From contig JAITGF010000003.1 in assembly GCA_031280795.1 (NCBI GenBank), positions 1 to 64,000 of the forward strand: DNA of 64,000 bases, given 5' to 3'. This document shows positions 16,665 to 25,695 of the stretch, piece by piece (position 1 is the stretch's first letter; the number at the start of each line of letters is the position of its first letter). A program made the translations under genes and the position numbers. The DNA comes from Candidatus Ancillula prorhinotermitis (GTDB lineage Bacteria > Actinomycetota > Actinomycetes > Actinomycetales > Bifidobacteriaceae). Under the pieces are notes generated by a model. It saw only the letters and a list, made by a program, of their open reading frames with translations. It was not told where the DNA came from and did no database searches.

Positions 16665-17387
16665 TTATTTTCGCCACGCGTGAGAGAAGGTTTCAGCAGC
16701 GCTCTTGACATCTTGGCTGTGCGAGATGTAGGTGATACAGCAATACCCAGCCGCACCAGCTTGCTTCAAGGGTAAAGCATCTTCTGGGGTGACCCCTCCA
16801 ATGCCCAAGATTGGCAGATTCGGCGCTAATGAATGCGCGTACTTTGCCAACTCGCCCCAGCGCGTGATACCTAAACCAGAGGGCACATCTGGCTTCGATA
16901 AGGTATCATTTAGCGGACCCATACCGACGTAGTCTAGCGCGCCCGACGTAAAATACTGCGCAGCTTTTTCTAAAGCGTCTTCACTGCGGCAGGAAAGCCC
17001 AATGATGGCGTTATTGAAGCCAATTGCATCAAACATCATGCCGACGACATCTGGTGGCAAATCGTTCTGGCCCAAATGCACTCCGTCAACACGATAGCCG
17101 TCGAGATGAAGAGCCATTGCCACGTCAACTCGATCGTTAATGATTAGGAGCGGACCTTCTTTAGCGTCTGGGAAAAGGTCGCTTAGCATTTGAGACGTCT
17201 CCCTCGCCACTTCAAGAAACTTATGTGCACTTAACGCTTTGCCGCTCACATCCTTTTCGCGTAGTTGCACAGTCGTAACGCCTCCAAGAACAGCTTGTTT
17301 CACCACATCTAGCAATGGGCGACCATTCGTATTCTCGCTCCCTACACAAAAGTAGACCGCCAATTTTTTACCTTGACTTGTGTTCAT
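16665..17387 (-). CDS. thiE: Thiamine-phosphate synthase
   Basis: 240 aa TIM barrel joining HMP-PP and thiazole phosphate into thiamine phosphate. VQLREKD (~41-47), IINDRVDVA, VHLGQNDLP, GPLNDTLSKPDVPSGLG (a variant of the GPvfpT-K segment) and GIGGVTPED are in order. It is not in the riboswitch operon but follows the APC permease by 40 nt, and ends just before the riboswitch promoter. No thiC, thiD or thiL is in the window. Confidence 0.95.
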   Translation of the reverse strand: MNTSQGKKLAVYFCVGSENTNGRPLLDVVKQAVLGGVTTVQLREKDVSGKALSAHKFLEVARETSQMLSDLFPDAKEGPLLIINDRVDVAMALHLDGYRVDGVHLGQNDLPPDVVGMMFDAIGFNNAIIGLSCRSEDALEKAAQYFTSGALDYVGMGPLNDTLSKPDVPSGLGITRWGELAKYAHSLAPNLPILGIGGVTPEDALPLKQAGAAGYCCITYISHSQDVKSAAETFSHAWRK

Positions 17388-17427
17388 TCTACCCCTTTAC
17401 ATTTCTACCCGTTTTCATACTTTCTAC

Positions 17428-18882
17428 TCAATCACTTTCCACATGATTGATATCGTTCAGAAGCTCTTGTGTGGTGCCACCGTTGACACTGGTATTCGTG
17501 GCACTGATATTTTGCGCATCATCACCCTTGCCCTCAATCAGGCGTTTTGAGGCAAAACGCTGATGCAGAAAATAGAAGATGAGTGCTGCTGCTAAAATTA
17601 CGGCTGAGAAAATCACTTGGGTGATACCACCATCTAGAACTGAACCTACACTGCATAGTAGTAGTACTACCAAAACGCTTAGGGCAAGAACTCTCCAGAA
17701 AGGTGCTAGCTCTTTGAAGAGTAGTGCGCAAACGCAGATAACGCCAAAGTAGATAACGTTCAATATAGCTCCAAGCTGCACTAAATTGATGGCTTGGTCT
17801 CCAAGTAGCAAAATGACTGCACCAACTACGCAGACCCCTTGGTATGGTGCCCATGATTTTGCTACAGGCTTAGGGAGACTACCTTCAGTAGCTGCGCGTT
17901 GCAGAGATACGGCGAGCAGGCGCATCAGCACCAGAGCAGTAGTAAAGAGGGCAAGTAACGAGCCAACAGTCACAAATATGCTAATAGTTTGCACACCTGA
18001 GGCGCTACTAACCACACCTAATGCCGAGAAATATGGTGTGTACAGCTCAGACGCATCGCTACCGTAACTAGACGGCAAGACACCGTTTAATATAACCATC
18101 TGCAAAATGTAAAGTGCTGCGACAACTAGCATTGAGACCAACATTACCACCGGAACGTTTTTCTTCGGGTTCTTAAGCGAGCTTGAGAGGAAGGCAGGGG
18201 TCACGATAGCACCATAGGCAAGGATTGCCACCGGGAGGGAAATGCTGATGCTTTCAAAGGGGGAATCACCAGCTTTTGCGGAAATGTTCCCGAATGAAAA
18301 GGCGCCAGAGTTCACGAAATAAAATGCTAGAAAAACCATCAGCAGAGCTAGAAAAATCACCAATACGCCGTTTATGCGTACAGATGTTTTGAGCCCAGAG
18401 ATATTAAGTAGCGCGCAGAGTAGTAGTACCAAAATTGACGCCACCGCCACCAAGATGCCAGTATCACCCTGTACAGGCAGTATGTAGAATAGATATTTCG
18501 CAAAGTAGCTACAAGAAAAAATCACCCCAGCAAAACACCCTGCTGCGTAAACCACCATGCCGATATAGCCAACTAAGCTGGCTGATTTTTGGGCTGATTT
18601 TTGGGCTGCTTTTTTGGCGCCAAATGTCTTTTCTATGATGCGCTTAGGGTAAACGTAGATACCACCATCTTCGCCCGGCCACCTTCGGGCAAGCTGGGCG
18701 ACCACCATTGCAAACGCTAGATTTATCAGCGCTGCTAGAGCCCAACTCAAGATTGAATAACTACCGGCGAAAGCAATTGTGACCCCAGAAAGCGAGAAGA
18801 TAGCAGATCCTACCATCGCCCCGACTGTTAAGGTGATTGCCCACAGCACCGATATTTGCTTTGATGACGTAACATTATTCAT
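17428..18882 (-). CDS. APC-superfamily amino acid/polyamine permease
   Basis: About 484 aa with roughly 12 hydrophobic segments. The first has the family pattern VGAMVGSAIFSLSG. It is closest in appearance to basic amino acid/ornithine antiporters, but the substrate cannot be read from sequence. It shares a leaderless promoter with thiE, which makes a link to thiamine precursor uptake thinkable but unproven. Start: ATG at 18882, 6 nt after TGATATAAT. Its promoter is back to back with that of rplY. Confidence 0.88.
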   Translation of the reverse strand: MNNVTSSKQISVLWAITLTVGAMVGSAIFSLSGVTIAFAGSYSILSWALAALINLAFAMVVAQLARRWPGEDGGIYVYPKRIIEKTFGAKKAAQKSAQKSASLVGYIGMVVYAAGCFAGVIFSCSYFAKYLFYILPVQGDTGILVAVASILVLLLCALLNISGLKTSVRINGVLVIFLALLMVFLAFYFVNSGAFSFGNISAKAGDSPFESISISLPVAILAYGAIVTPAFLSSSLKNPKKNVPVVMLVSMLVVAALYILQMVILNGVLPSSYGSDASELYTPYFSALGVVSSASGVQTISIFVTVGSLLALFTTALVLMRLLAVSLQRAATEGSLPKPVAKSWAPYQGVCVVGAVILLLGDQAINLVQLGAILNVIYFGVICVCALLFKELAPFWRVLALSVLVVLLLCSVGSVLDGGITQVIFSAVILAAALIFYFLHQRFASKRLIEGKGDDAQNISATNTSVNGGTTQELLNDINHVESD

Positions 18883-18888
18883 AGTCAA

Positions 18889-18897
18889 ATTATATCA
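18889..18897 (-). promoter_or_regulatory. Extended -10 promoter of the APC permease gene (leaderless)
   Basis: TGATATAAT, 6 nt before the ATG at 18882. Confidence 0.65.
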
Positions 18898-18900
18898 TAC

Positions 18901-18930
18901 TTGACATGTACGTGCATGATGTGGTATAAT
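18901..18930 (+). promoter_or_regulatory. Full -35/-10 promoter of the rplY leader
   Basis: TTGACA (18901-18906), 18-nt spacer, TATAAT (18925-18930) with an upstream TGG. Divergent from the permease promoter; only four bases separate the two extended elements. Confidence 0.8.
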
Positions 18931-18936
18931 GGTTGT

Positions 18937-19167
18937 AGGCGAGGGAGATTGCTTCGTTTTTGCTACGCGTTTTCTAACGTTTCATGTTTTGCTATGTCAA
19001 ATCACGGTCAAATCCGGCAGATTATGAGCTAGACTGCATGAAGTAGCAAAACATCACTCAAACGAGGTGCCCAAAAGGAGGGTGCGGATGGTATGGCTGA
19101 TATGACTAACTAGTTAAAACGCTATGCAGAAGCAATAGATTCCGTAATCGACGAAAGGATATAAGAT
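18937..19167 (+). ncRNA. Structured 5' leader of rplY (candidate L25 autoregulatory leader)
   Basis: About 230 nt between promoter and rplY with nested complementarity: CTTCGTTT (18952-18959) / AAACGAGG (19060-19067) encloses ATGTTTTGCTA (18984-18994) / TAGCAAAACAT (19044-19054), a perfect 11-bp stem. After the structure come AAGGAGGG (~19075) and short frames such as ATGGCTGATATGACTAAC-stop, then the true site GAAAGGA before rplY. Ribosomal leaders for L25 have been proposed in other bacteria; this one is not a family I can name. Confidence 0.55.
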
Positions 19168-19785
19168 ATGGCTGATTTTAGCTTTGAAGCACCAGTACGC
19201 GAGGATTTTGGAAAAGGTTTTGCGCGTCGGGCAAGAATGTCTGGGCAAGTCCCAGCAGTTGTGTACGCAGGTGGAAGTAACCCTGTACACATCACCCTAC
19301 CAACCCATGAAGTAACCCAAGCAGTACGTTTGCAAAACGCTCTGTTTGAGGTGAAAGCTGGTGGAAAAACTTATAATGCGCTCGTGAAAGACATTCAGCG
19401 CGACTTTGTGACCCGCGAAATTGAGCACATCGATCTACTTGAGGTTAAAGCTGGTCAATTGGTGACCGTGCCTGTGCCGCTTAAGGTCGAGGGTGAGCCA
19501 AAACCTGGTTCATTTGCTACCACGTCTGTAAAAGCTGTCAGCATTAGCGTTGATGCAAATAACATTCCGCGCTATGTCGTACTAGACATTAATGGCAGTG
19601 AAGCTGGTGCGCACTTCGCACTTAAAGATGTGCAGATACCCGCTGGCTCGACACTTGCAGGCAATGCTGACCGTATCATCACAGCTGTGAAAGAGCGTGC
19701 GCAACGCCAAGAGAAGCAAATTGACACCCCTGGTGGTGGGCCTGAAGAAGCTAGCGAAGATGCTAGTGAATCTGAAAGTGAGTAA
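19168..19785 (+). CDS. rplY: Ribosomal protein bL25, CTC/TL5 form
   Basis: 205 aa. N-terminal 5S rRNA-binding L25 domain (ARMSGQVPAVVYAGG, then HVTLPTHEV-like strand) followed by the beta-rich CTC domain (VPLKVEGEPKPGS) and an acidic Glu/Ser tail. Start ATG at 19168 with GAAAGGA upstream. Leads a typical rplY-pth-mfd operon; the long leader suggests feedback control. Confidence 0.95.
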   Translation: MADFSFEAPVREDFGKGFARRARMSGQVPAVVYAGGSNPVHITLPTHEVTQAVRLQNALFEVKAGGKTYNALVKDIQRDFVTREIEHIDLLEVKAGQLVTVPVPLKVEGEPKPGSFATTSVKAVSISVDANNIPRYVVLDINGSEAGAHFALKDVQIPAGSTLAGNADRIITAVKERAQRQEKQIDTPGGGPEEASEDASESESE

Positions 19786-19794
19786 CCCACACCT

Positions 19795-20367
19795 TTGAAG
19801 CTGGTTTGCGGGCTAGGCAACCCTGGTAAAGAGTATGCAAATACCCCCCATAACGCCGGGTTTATGGTGGTCGACCACTTAGCTAATGCATGGAACATAT
19901 CTTTTCAGTCCAAATTCAACGCACTGCTTGGTAGTGGGCTTGTAGGCGGTGTCAAGTCAGAGCTTGTGAAACCACTTACCTTCATGAATTGCTCCGGTGC
20001 TGCTGTGCAACAAGTGGCTTCCTACTTCAAGATATCGCCTGAAGACATTATCGTCGTTCATGATGATATCGACCTAGAGTTCGGCCAGATTAAGCTGAAA
20101 AAAGGTGGTGGTGAAGGTGGCCATAACGGTCTGCGCTCGATAACTTCAGCACTAAAGACTAAGGAGTACTTACGCGTACGAGTTGGAATCGGGCGCCCGA
20201 AAGATTCCCTCGGCTCCAAGACGGCAGCTAGCCACGTGCTAAAAGGCTTGTCGGGAAATAGCCTCCAAGAGCTCAAAACCTTAGCTGAGCAAGCAAGTAA
20301 CGCTGTGGAGCACTTACTTAAAGAAGGCTTATCAGCTACGCAAATGCGATTTCATGGAGTGAATTAA
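19795..20367 (+). CDS. pth: Peptidyl-tRNA hydrolase
   Basis: 190 aa. Recycles peptidyl-tRNA dropped by ribosomes. Active-site segment NTPHNAGF (~18-25, catalytic His), VKPLTFMN (~61-68), VHDDIDLEFG (catalytic Asp) and GGGEGGHNGLRS are all present. Starts at TTG 19795 with MKLVCGLGNPG, 9 nt after rplY; no strong ribosome-binding site. Confidence 0.97.
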   Translation: MKLVCGLGNPGKEYANTPHNAGFMVVDHLANAWNISFQSKFNALLGSGLVGGVKSELVKPLTFMNCSGAAVQQVASYFKISPEDIIVVHDDIDLEFGQIKLKKGGGEGGHNGLRSITSALKTKEYLRVRVGIGRPKDSLGSKTAASHVLKGLSGNSLQELKTLAEQASNAVEHLLKEGLSATQMRFHGVN

Positions 20368-20376
20368 CCAGCTAAA

Positions 20377-22875
20377 ATGACACCTCTAGAGATATTAAAT
20401 CAAATTGAAGTGTCAGATGAGCGCTATTTTGACCAAGTGCTCGAAATTGCCAACATACAGCACTACTCCCCTAATCAGATCAGAGTCCTAAAGCGCCCGA
20501 TGCGTAGCGTCTTCTTACTTTCACTGCTGAAGTTCAAAAGGGTCTACATAATGCGTGGAGTTGATAGTTTACGCATTGATAACGTTTCGCTCAGCTTGGA
20601 CAAAACTCGCTCATTAACGCTCTACACAGAAGTTTCGTACCCTCGCGACCCACTTTTACTTCAGCTAGTCGATTTGGGGTACATACGCACTGAGCACGTC
20701 AATTTTGAAGGTGAATTCACAGTACATGGCGACAGTATTGATATCTTCGGTTTTGGTGAGGATAACCCGTGCACACTAGACTTCTTCGATGATGAGCTTG
20801 AAAGCATTTTTAGCTATAACCTGCACAGTAGGGCGCGTCTCAAAAAAATCGATAAGCAAATTATAGACATGAACCCGGAAGTATTATCGACATCAGGCGA
20901 TTCACCCCCAGCGCAGACAGTAGCGCACACAGTAGCGCAGACGGTAGATAAAATAGCCAAAGAGAGTGCATGTGTACTGATACTTGACCCCGAGTTGATA
21001 CCCGAATCCTTGGATGACGAATACATTTCGATGCTAAAATTGCTCAAGAAATCCGACGTTCCGACTATTGCGATCACGGCATTTGGTGATGTTTCAAATG
21101 AGATTTTGACACAAGAAGAAGTGCTTCTGGAAAAATTCACAGACCACATAATGAACACCCAACTAGGGGTAGCGCTCACCTCATATCTTGATTATACCAC
21201 AAAGTCAGCGCGTGTGCAGGAGGCTGAATCGAAGTCAAATGCAAAGCCTGTACGCCCTCCTTTGAAAGTAGATGATCTTGAAATCGGCGACTACTTGGTA
21301 CACGATTTACATGGCATCGGCAAATACGTCGGCAAGCAAATGCGTGAAAACCACTTCGAAAAGGCCTTTGATGGGTCAGGCCTCGTTGAGGAGTACTTAG
21401 TGATTGAGTATGCATCGTCAAGTCGAAAGAAGAATGCGCCACCTGATCATCTTTTTGTAGCTGCATCTGACCCGCAAAACTTAGCCCTCTACATCGGTGC
21501 GAGCACACCTCGTCTCTCACGCTTTGGCGGGGGTGACTTTGCGAAATCGAAGGCCAAAGTAAAACGATATACTAACGACGTTGCTAAAGAGCTGATCAAG
21601 ATCTATGCTGGAAGGATGCGCACTCGCGGCATAAGATACTTAGAAGATGATGCTTGGATGCGAGAGCTTGAGCACAGCTTCCCCTATGAGCTCACACCTG
21701 ACCAGGCTACGGCCATTGAAGCTGTGAAAGAAGACATGGAAAGCGAACATCCTATGGACAGGCTCGTCTGCGCTGACGTGGGTTTCGGCAAGACTGAAGT
21801 AGCTTTAAGGGCGGCGCTAAAAGCTATCAGCACCGGTAAACAAGTCGCCCTACTCGTTCCGACAACCATCCTTGCCTCCCAACATTTTGAAACATTTTCA
21901 TCGCGTTATGATAACTTCCCCATTGGGGTCAAAATGCTCAACCGATTTGTCACCGCTAAAGAGCGGGCTCAGATTTATAAAGATGTTGAAAATGGTAAGA
22001 TTGATCTACTAATCGGCACACATGCTCTACTAACGCCTAAAGTGCGCTTCAAAGACTTAGGCCTAGTCATCATAGATGAGGAGCAACGTTTTGGGGCAAT
22101 GCATAAGGAGATGCTCAAAATGCAGAACTTAGGTATAGACGTTTTGGCAATGTCCGCCACCCCAATACCACGCACCTTAGAAATGGCGCTTACAGGGGTT
22201 CGTGACATTTCCACCATCGCTACCCCACCCGAAAATCGCCGTAGCATCATCACTAATGTTCTAGAGCATTCTGACACTTTGGTTGTCGACGCAATTTTAA
22301 GCGAAGTGCGTCGCGGTGGGCAAGTCTTCGTAATTCACAACAATACTAAAACGATTTCTAACCGCTGCCAAAAGCTTTCCAATCTAGTACCAGAGGCCCG
22401 CTTCGCCTACGCACATGGGCAGATGGTGGAAGGTCGCATCGACCGCATCATTGATGACTATTGGCGTGGCAAAATCGATGTGCTCGTTTGCACAACCATT
22501 GTTGAAACCGGGCTAGACATTCCTAATGCGAGCACTTTAATCGTTGAGAACGCTCAGAACTTTGGCCTAACCGGGTTGCATCAGTTACGCGGGCGTATAG
22601 GGCGCTCAAGTACGCAGTCATACGCATACTTCTTCTATCAGCCAGGGCGCACTTTGACTGAAAACGCCTACAAACGCCTAGAAACCATTCAAGACTTGAG
22701 TGAATTGGGTGCCGGCACAGCTATAGCGCTCAAGGATCTTGAAATGCGCGGAGCTGGAAACTTTCTAGGTGCTGAGCAGTCTGGTTACATCGCTGGCGTT
22801 GGGTACGATATGTACATCCGCCTGATGCAAGAGGCAATTGAGCGCTTCAAGGAGCTAAGCCAAGCAACTCCTTAG
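20377..22875 (+). CDS. mfd: Transcription-repair coupling factor Mfd, shortened form
   Basis: 832 aa against about 1,150-1,200 for the family. Present: the D1b-like strand region (VNFEGEFTVHGDSIDIFG, ~115-132), RNA polymerase interacting domain (~295-385; GDYLVHDLHGIGKYVG), and a complete translocase: VCADVGFGKTEVALRAA (Walker A), IIDEEQRFG (DEEQ box), SATPIPRT, GLDIPNASTLI, QLRGRIGRS. Missing or reduced: most of the UvrB-homology module, including the UvrA-binding part, and the whole C-terminal autoinhibitory D7; the chain stops at the hook helix. Displacement of stalled polymerase looks possible, UvrA recruitment doubtful. The 3' end overlaps convergent recN by 29 bp. Confidence 0.94.
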   Translation: MTPLEILNQIEVSDERYFDQVLEIANIQHYSPNQIRVLKRPMRSVFLLSLLKFKRVYIMRGVDSLRIDNVSLSLDKTRSLTLYTEVSYPRDPLLLQLVDLGYIRTEHVNFEGEFTVHGDSIDIFGFGEDNPCTLDFFDDELESIFSYNLHSRARLKKIDKQIIDMNPEVLSTSGDSPPAQTVAHTVAQTVDKIAKESACVLILDPELIPESLDDEYISMLKLLKKSDVPTIAITAFGDVSNEILTQEEVLLEKFTDHIMNTQLGVALTSYLDYTTKSARVQEAESKSNAKPVRPPLKVDDLEIGDYLVHDLHGIGKYVGKQMRENHFEKAFDGSGLVEEYLVIEYASSSRKKNAPPDHLFVAASDPQNLALYIGASTPRLSRFGGGDFAKSKAKVKRYTNDVAKELIKIYAGRMRTRGIRYLEDDAWMRELEHSFPYELTPDQATAIEAVKEDMESEHPMDRLVCADVGFGKTEVALRAALKAISTGKQVALLVPTTILASQHFETFSSRYDNFPIGVKMLNRFVTAKERAQIYKDVENGKIDLLIGTHALLTPKVRFKDLGLVIIDEEQRFGAMHKEMLKMQNLGIDVLAMSATPIPRTLEMALTGVRDISTIATPPENRRSIITNVLEHSDTLVVDAILSEVRRGGQVFVIHNNTKTISNRCQKLSNLVPEARFAYAHGQMVEGRIDRIIDDYWRGKIDVLVCTTIVETGLDIPNASTLIVENAQNFGLTGLHQLRGRIGRSSTQSYAYFFYQPGRTLTENAYKRLETIQDLSELGAGTAIALKDLEMRGAGNFLGAEQSGYIAGVGYDMYIRLMQEAIERFKELSQATP

Positions 22876-24574
22876 CGTGCGTCATGGCGGCACTTGATGT
22901 ATTCCCTGAAAGCATACGAGCAATCTCTTCTAGGCGCGCATCGCCGTTAAGCTCTTCGATTCGGGCATGCATACCCGCCTTGTCCTCCACTTTCACGATA
23001 CTGTACTGATGGTCGGCTTTAGCGGCGATTTGCGCCAAATGTGTTACGACAACAATCTGCATATCTTTAGCGATTTCGCTAAGCAAATTGGCGACCTTAT
23101 TCGCAATATCGCCTCCGATTCCTGCATCCACTTCATCGAAGACCATCAATATTGCGCTACTTGGAGATTTTCCGCTTGGTCTCGCTTTGGACTTCTTATT
23201 TGCCCCAATATGCTTCTCGCGCAAAATGACAATCTCCACAGCTAGCATTATGCGTGAAAGTTCACCGCCAGAAGCTACTTTGCCGATTGGCCCGAGTGGC
23301 ACCGAGCTGTGCGGAGAGAAGAGCAAACTAAACGTGTCGACACCATAAGCGTTCAAAGTGTCACTTAAGCTTACTTCAAGACTTACGCTAGCATCACCAA
23401 ACCCAAGCTCAACTAATTGATTACTAACACCTTCGCTAAATTTTACGCTTGCTTCAACTCGTAAACTATGCAAATTTTGTGCTTGTTCGAATGCTAGCTG
23501 GCGGGCATGATCGACTTTTTCTTTTAAATCTTCAATACTTTCAAGTTGATCGAACGCTTCCACACTTGCTTTAGCATCTTCATAGACTCTTAAAACGTCA
23601 CTTAGGCTTGGGCCCCATGAATTAGTTAAAGTATTCAAATCATTCAAACGTGTTTCAATATAGTCAAGATCAGCTTGGCTATACTCTAAACTGTCCATTT
23701 GTTGCTGCACTTTACGTGAGATACTATTTAAATGCAGGTAAAACTCTTCAATCCCATTAATCTCGCTCTCAAAATCATCGTCGCTATAAGCTGTAAGTTC
23801 TTGTAAGCTATTTTCAAGTTTCGACAACAACGAACTCGTACCTTCAGTAGAGCCATCAACGCCCTCAATGCTTTGCAAAATTCTCTGTAATATCTCACCT
23901 ACTTGACCGCTGTGCAAAATGCGTTCACGGCGTTTTAGTAGCTCCTCTTCTTCACCGTCTTGAATGTTAACTCCATCTATTTGAGATACTACGTACTTGT
24001 TGTACTCATAGTTCTTCTTCAACTCAGACGCTCGCTCTTCGAAGCTGGCTAAATCACGCTCAAGATTCTTAAAATTCGTATATAATGCCTGATACTCTTG
24101 CAACAATGGCCAAATGTTAGCGAAATCGTCAATCAGCTCCCGAACTTTTTTGGGCTGACTTAACTGCAGGTGATCCTGCTGACCATGGATGACTACTAGA
24201 TGCTCAGAAATATCTTGTAGAGTTGCGCTCGGCACCTTTTTACCGCCAAGAACGGCACTAGCGCGCTTCGTCTGCGAATCAATACCGCGAGAGATTATCA
24301 GGCTATCATCTATATGCGCGCCAACTTCTTCTACAGCATTTTTGACAGATTCCAAAACGCCTTCAAACTCAGCTTCAACCTCGATGCTACCAGTCAGCGT
24401 TTCTTTCAAGCTTTTGATACGCTCAGGCGTTTCGCCAGCGATTAGCGCCAACGAGCTTAGAAGCATTGACTTACCAGCTCCAGTTTCACCGGTTATAGCC
24501 GTCATACCAGGTTTAAGGGTCAATGTTGCACTTTTGAAGACGCCGACATTTTTGATACTGATTTCATGCAGCAT
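22847..24574 (-). CDS. recN: DNA repair ATPase RecN
   Basis: 575 aa SMC-like protein for double-strand break repair. Walker A GETGAGKSMLL (~30), long coiled-coil middle, ABC signature VASGGELSRIMLA and Walker B LMVFDEVDAGIGG, then VVVTHLAQIAAKADH. Usual length. Starts one base after the nadK stop; the nadK-recN pair is the standard arrangement, but tlyA, which often precedes nadK in actinobacteria, is absent. Confidence 0.97.
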   Translation of the reverse strand: MLHEISIKNVGVFKSATLTLKPGMTAITGETGAGKSMLLSSLALIAGETPERIKSLKETLTGSIEVEAEFEGVLESVKNAVEEVGAHIDDSLIISRGIDSQTKRASAVLGGKKVPSATLQDISEHLVVIHGQQDHLQLSQPKKVRELIDDFANIWPLLQEYQALYTNFKNLERDLASFEERASELKKNYEYNKYVVSQIDGVNIQDGEEEELLKRRERILHSGQVGEILQRILQSIEGVDGSTEGTSSLLSKLENSLQELTAYSDDDFESEINGIEEFYLHLNSISRKVQQQMDSLEYSQADLDYIETRLNDLNTLTNSWGPSLSDVLRVYEDAKASVEAFDQLESIEDLKEKVDHARQLAFEQAQNLHSLRVEASVKFSEGVSNQLVELGFGDASVSLEVSLSDTLNAYGVDTFSLLFSPHSSVPLGPIGKVASGGELSRIMLAVEIVILREKHIGANKKSKARPSGKSPSSAILMVFDEVDAGIGGDIANKVANLLSEIAKDMQIVVVTHLAQIAAKADHQYSIVKVEDKAGMHARIEELNGDARLEEIARMLSGNTSSAAMTHAKELLGLAP

Positions 24575-24575
24575 G

Positions 24576-25460
24576 CTATTCTTCGTCTTTCACTTCAGTA
24601 TCTGTCGCCTTTTCATCCTGCCAACTGTGCACAGGAAGGTTAAACTTTTTCACTAGACGATTCGTGAAGAGCATATCAGAAAGGCGTACAAAGCTAAGTT
24701 GTGTTTCGCTTTTTCGAACCTCTATCGTTGAGCCCACTGGCAGACGGTAGATTCGGTGCCCATCGCAAACTAAGGTCGCAAAGCCAGATGCATACTCATC
24801 AACACTTAAGCGGAGTGTGCACTGGCTACCAAGTATCAGCGGGCGAGTAAAAAGCGCGTAAGCAGCTACTGGAACGACTTCAAAACATTCCACATCTGGC
24901 CATATCACGGGGCCGCCAGCCGAGAAGGCGTGAGCGGTGGATCCAGTCGCAGTGGATATGATTATCCCGTCGCAGCCGTAACTTGAAAGCGGTACCGAAT
25001 CAACTTCTAAGCGCGTTTTCATCATACCGTATCGCTCTCCCGAAACGCCCGCCTTTTCAAGGGCTGCTTCATTAAGTGCCCAATCCTGTATCTTCGTGCC
25101 ATCTGGAAGTTGCATTTCCACACTCAAAGTGCTACGCTCCTCCAAAGTGTATGCACCACTTGCCAAAGCCTTCGGGACATCAAGAAGCGCTTCACGACTA
25201 GCGTCGGTTAAGAATCCGACTTTTCCGAAATTGACACCTAAAACCGGCGTGTTTTTACCGTAGAATTTTTCGTTTACGCTCAAGAAAGTTCCATCTCCTC
25301 CGAGCGAAACCCCAAAGTCATAGGTTTTGTCCGCACTTAACTCAAAGTCCACTTCAAAGCCTTCTGCACGCATTTTTTGCACGAATAACTCTATCAGTGA
25401 TGCGAATTCTTCCGCAACACCATCTATCCCTTGGCGGCATTCAAGGTAAGCACTTTTCAT
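24576..25460 (-). CDS. nadK: NAD kinase
   Basis: 294 aa. Phosphorylates NAD to NADP. GGDGTFLSVN (~53-62) is the signature, with GVNFGKVGFL, LNEAALEKAG and STATGSTAHAFSAGGPV. Start ATG at 25460, 8 nt after TGCTATAAT, so probably leaderless. Co-transcribed with recN. Confidence 0.97.
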   Translation of the reverse strand: MKSAYLECRQGIDGVAEEFASLIELFVQKMRAEGFEVDFELSADKTYDFGVSLGGDGTFLSVNEKFYGKNTPVLGVNFGKVGFLTDASREALLDVPKALASGAYTLEERSTLSVEMQLPDGTKIQDWALNEAALEKAGVSGERYGMMKTRLEVDSVPLSSYGCDGIIISTATGSTAHAFSAGGPVIWPDVECFEVVPVAAYALFTRPLILGSQCTLRLSVDEYASGFATLVCDGHRIYRLPVGSTIEVRKSETQLSFVRLSDMLFTNRLVKKFNLPVHSWQDEKATDTEVKDEE

Positions 25461-25468
25461 ATACTGTC

Positions 25469-25477
25469 ATTATAGCA
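25469..25477 (-). promoter_or_regulatory. Extended -10 promoter of nadK (leaderless)
   Basis: TGCTATAAT, 8 nt before the ATG at 25460. Confidence 0.6.
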
Positions 25478-25516
25478 CAACTTATAAGTTAGCGTGGAGG
25501 TTTTGTGAAAAACGCT

Positions 25517-25687
25517 TTATGGATTGTCGGGAAAGTTGGCGTTCCCGATGGGGTATGGTAAGATATCAGCAAGCCATGGGAAGATTACCTGAAAACAAAG
25601 CGCGACAATTCCGGCAAGAATCAGTAGCACCAAGATAACTTTTAGCCATACTGGGAGTGGTATTACATTGAATAGTGCTTTATACAT
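25517..25687 (-). CDS. Small single-span membrane protein next to sortase E
   Basis: 56 aa, starts MYKALFNVIPLPVW and has one hydrophobic helix (VILVLLILAGIVALCF) followed by VIFPWLADILPY. A small protein of this build (a PxPxWxK start, one helix, FPW) is repeatedly found beside class E sortases in actinobacteria. AAGGAG of its ribosome-binding site overlaps the sortase stop codon, showing coupling. Function unknown; a sortase partner is an inference from position. Confidence 0.78.
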   Translation of the reverse strand: MYKALFNVIPLPVWLKVILVLLILAGIVALCFQVIFPWLADILPYPIGNANFPDNP

Positions 25688-25695
25688 TACGCTCC

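Noticed and set aside
18984..19054. SRP (4.5S) RNA, suggested by GGTCAAATCCGG
   Set aside because: The conserved SRP loop sequences (GGAAG and AGCAG arrangement) are missing and the flanking stems do not fit.
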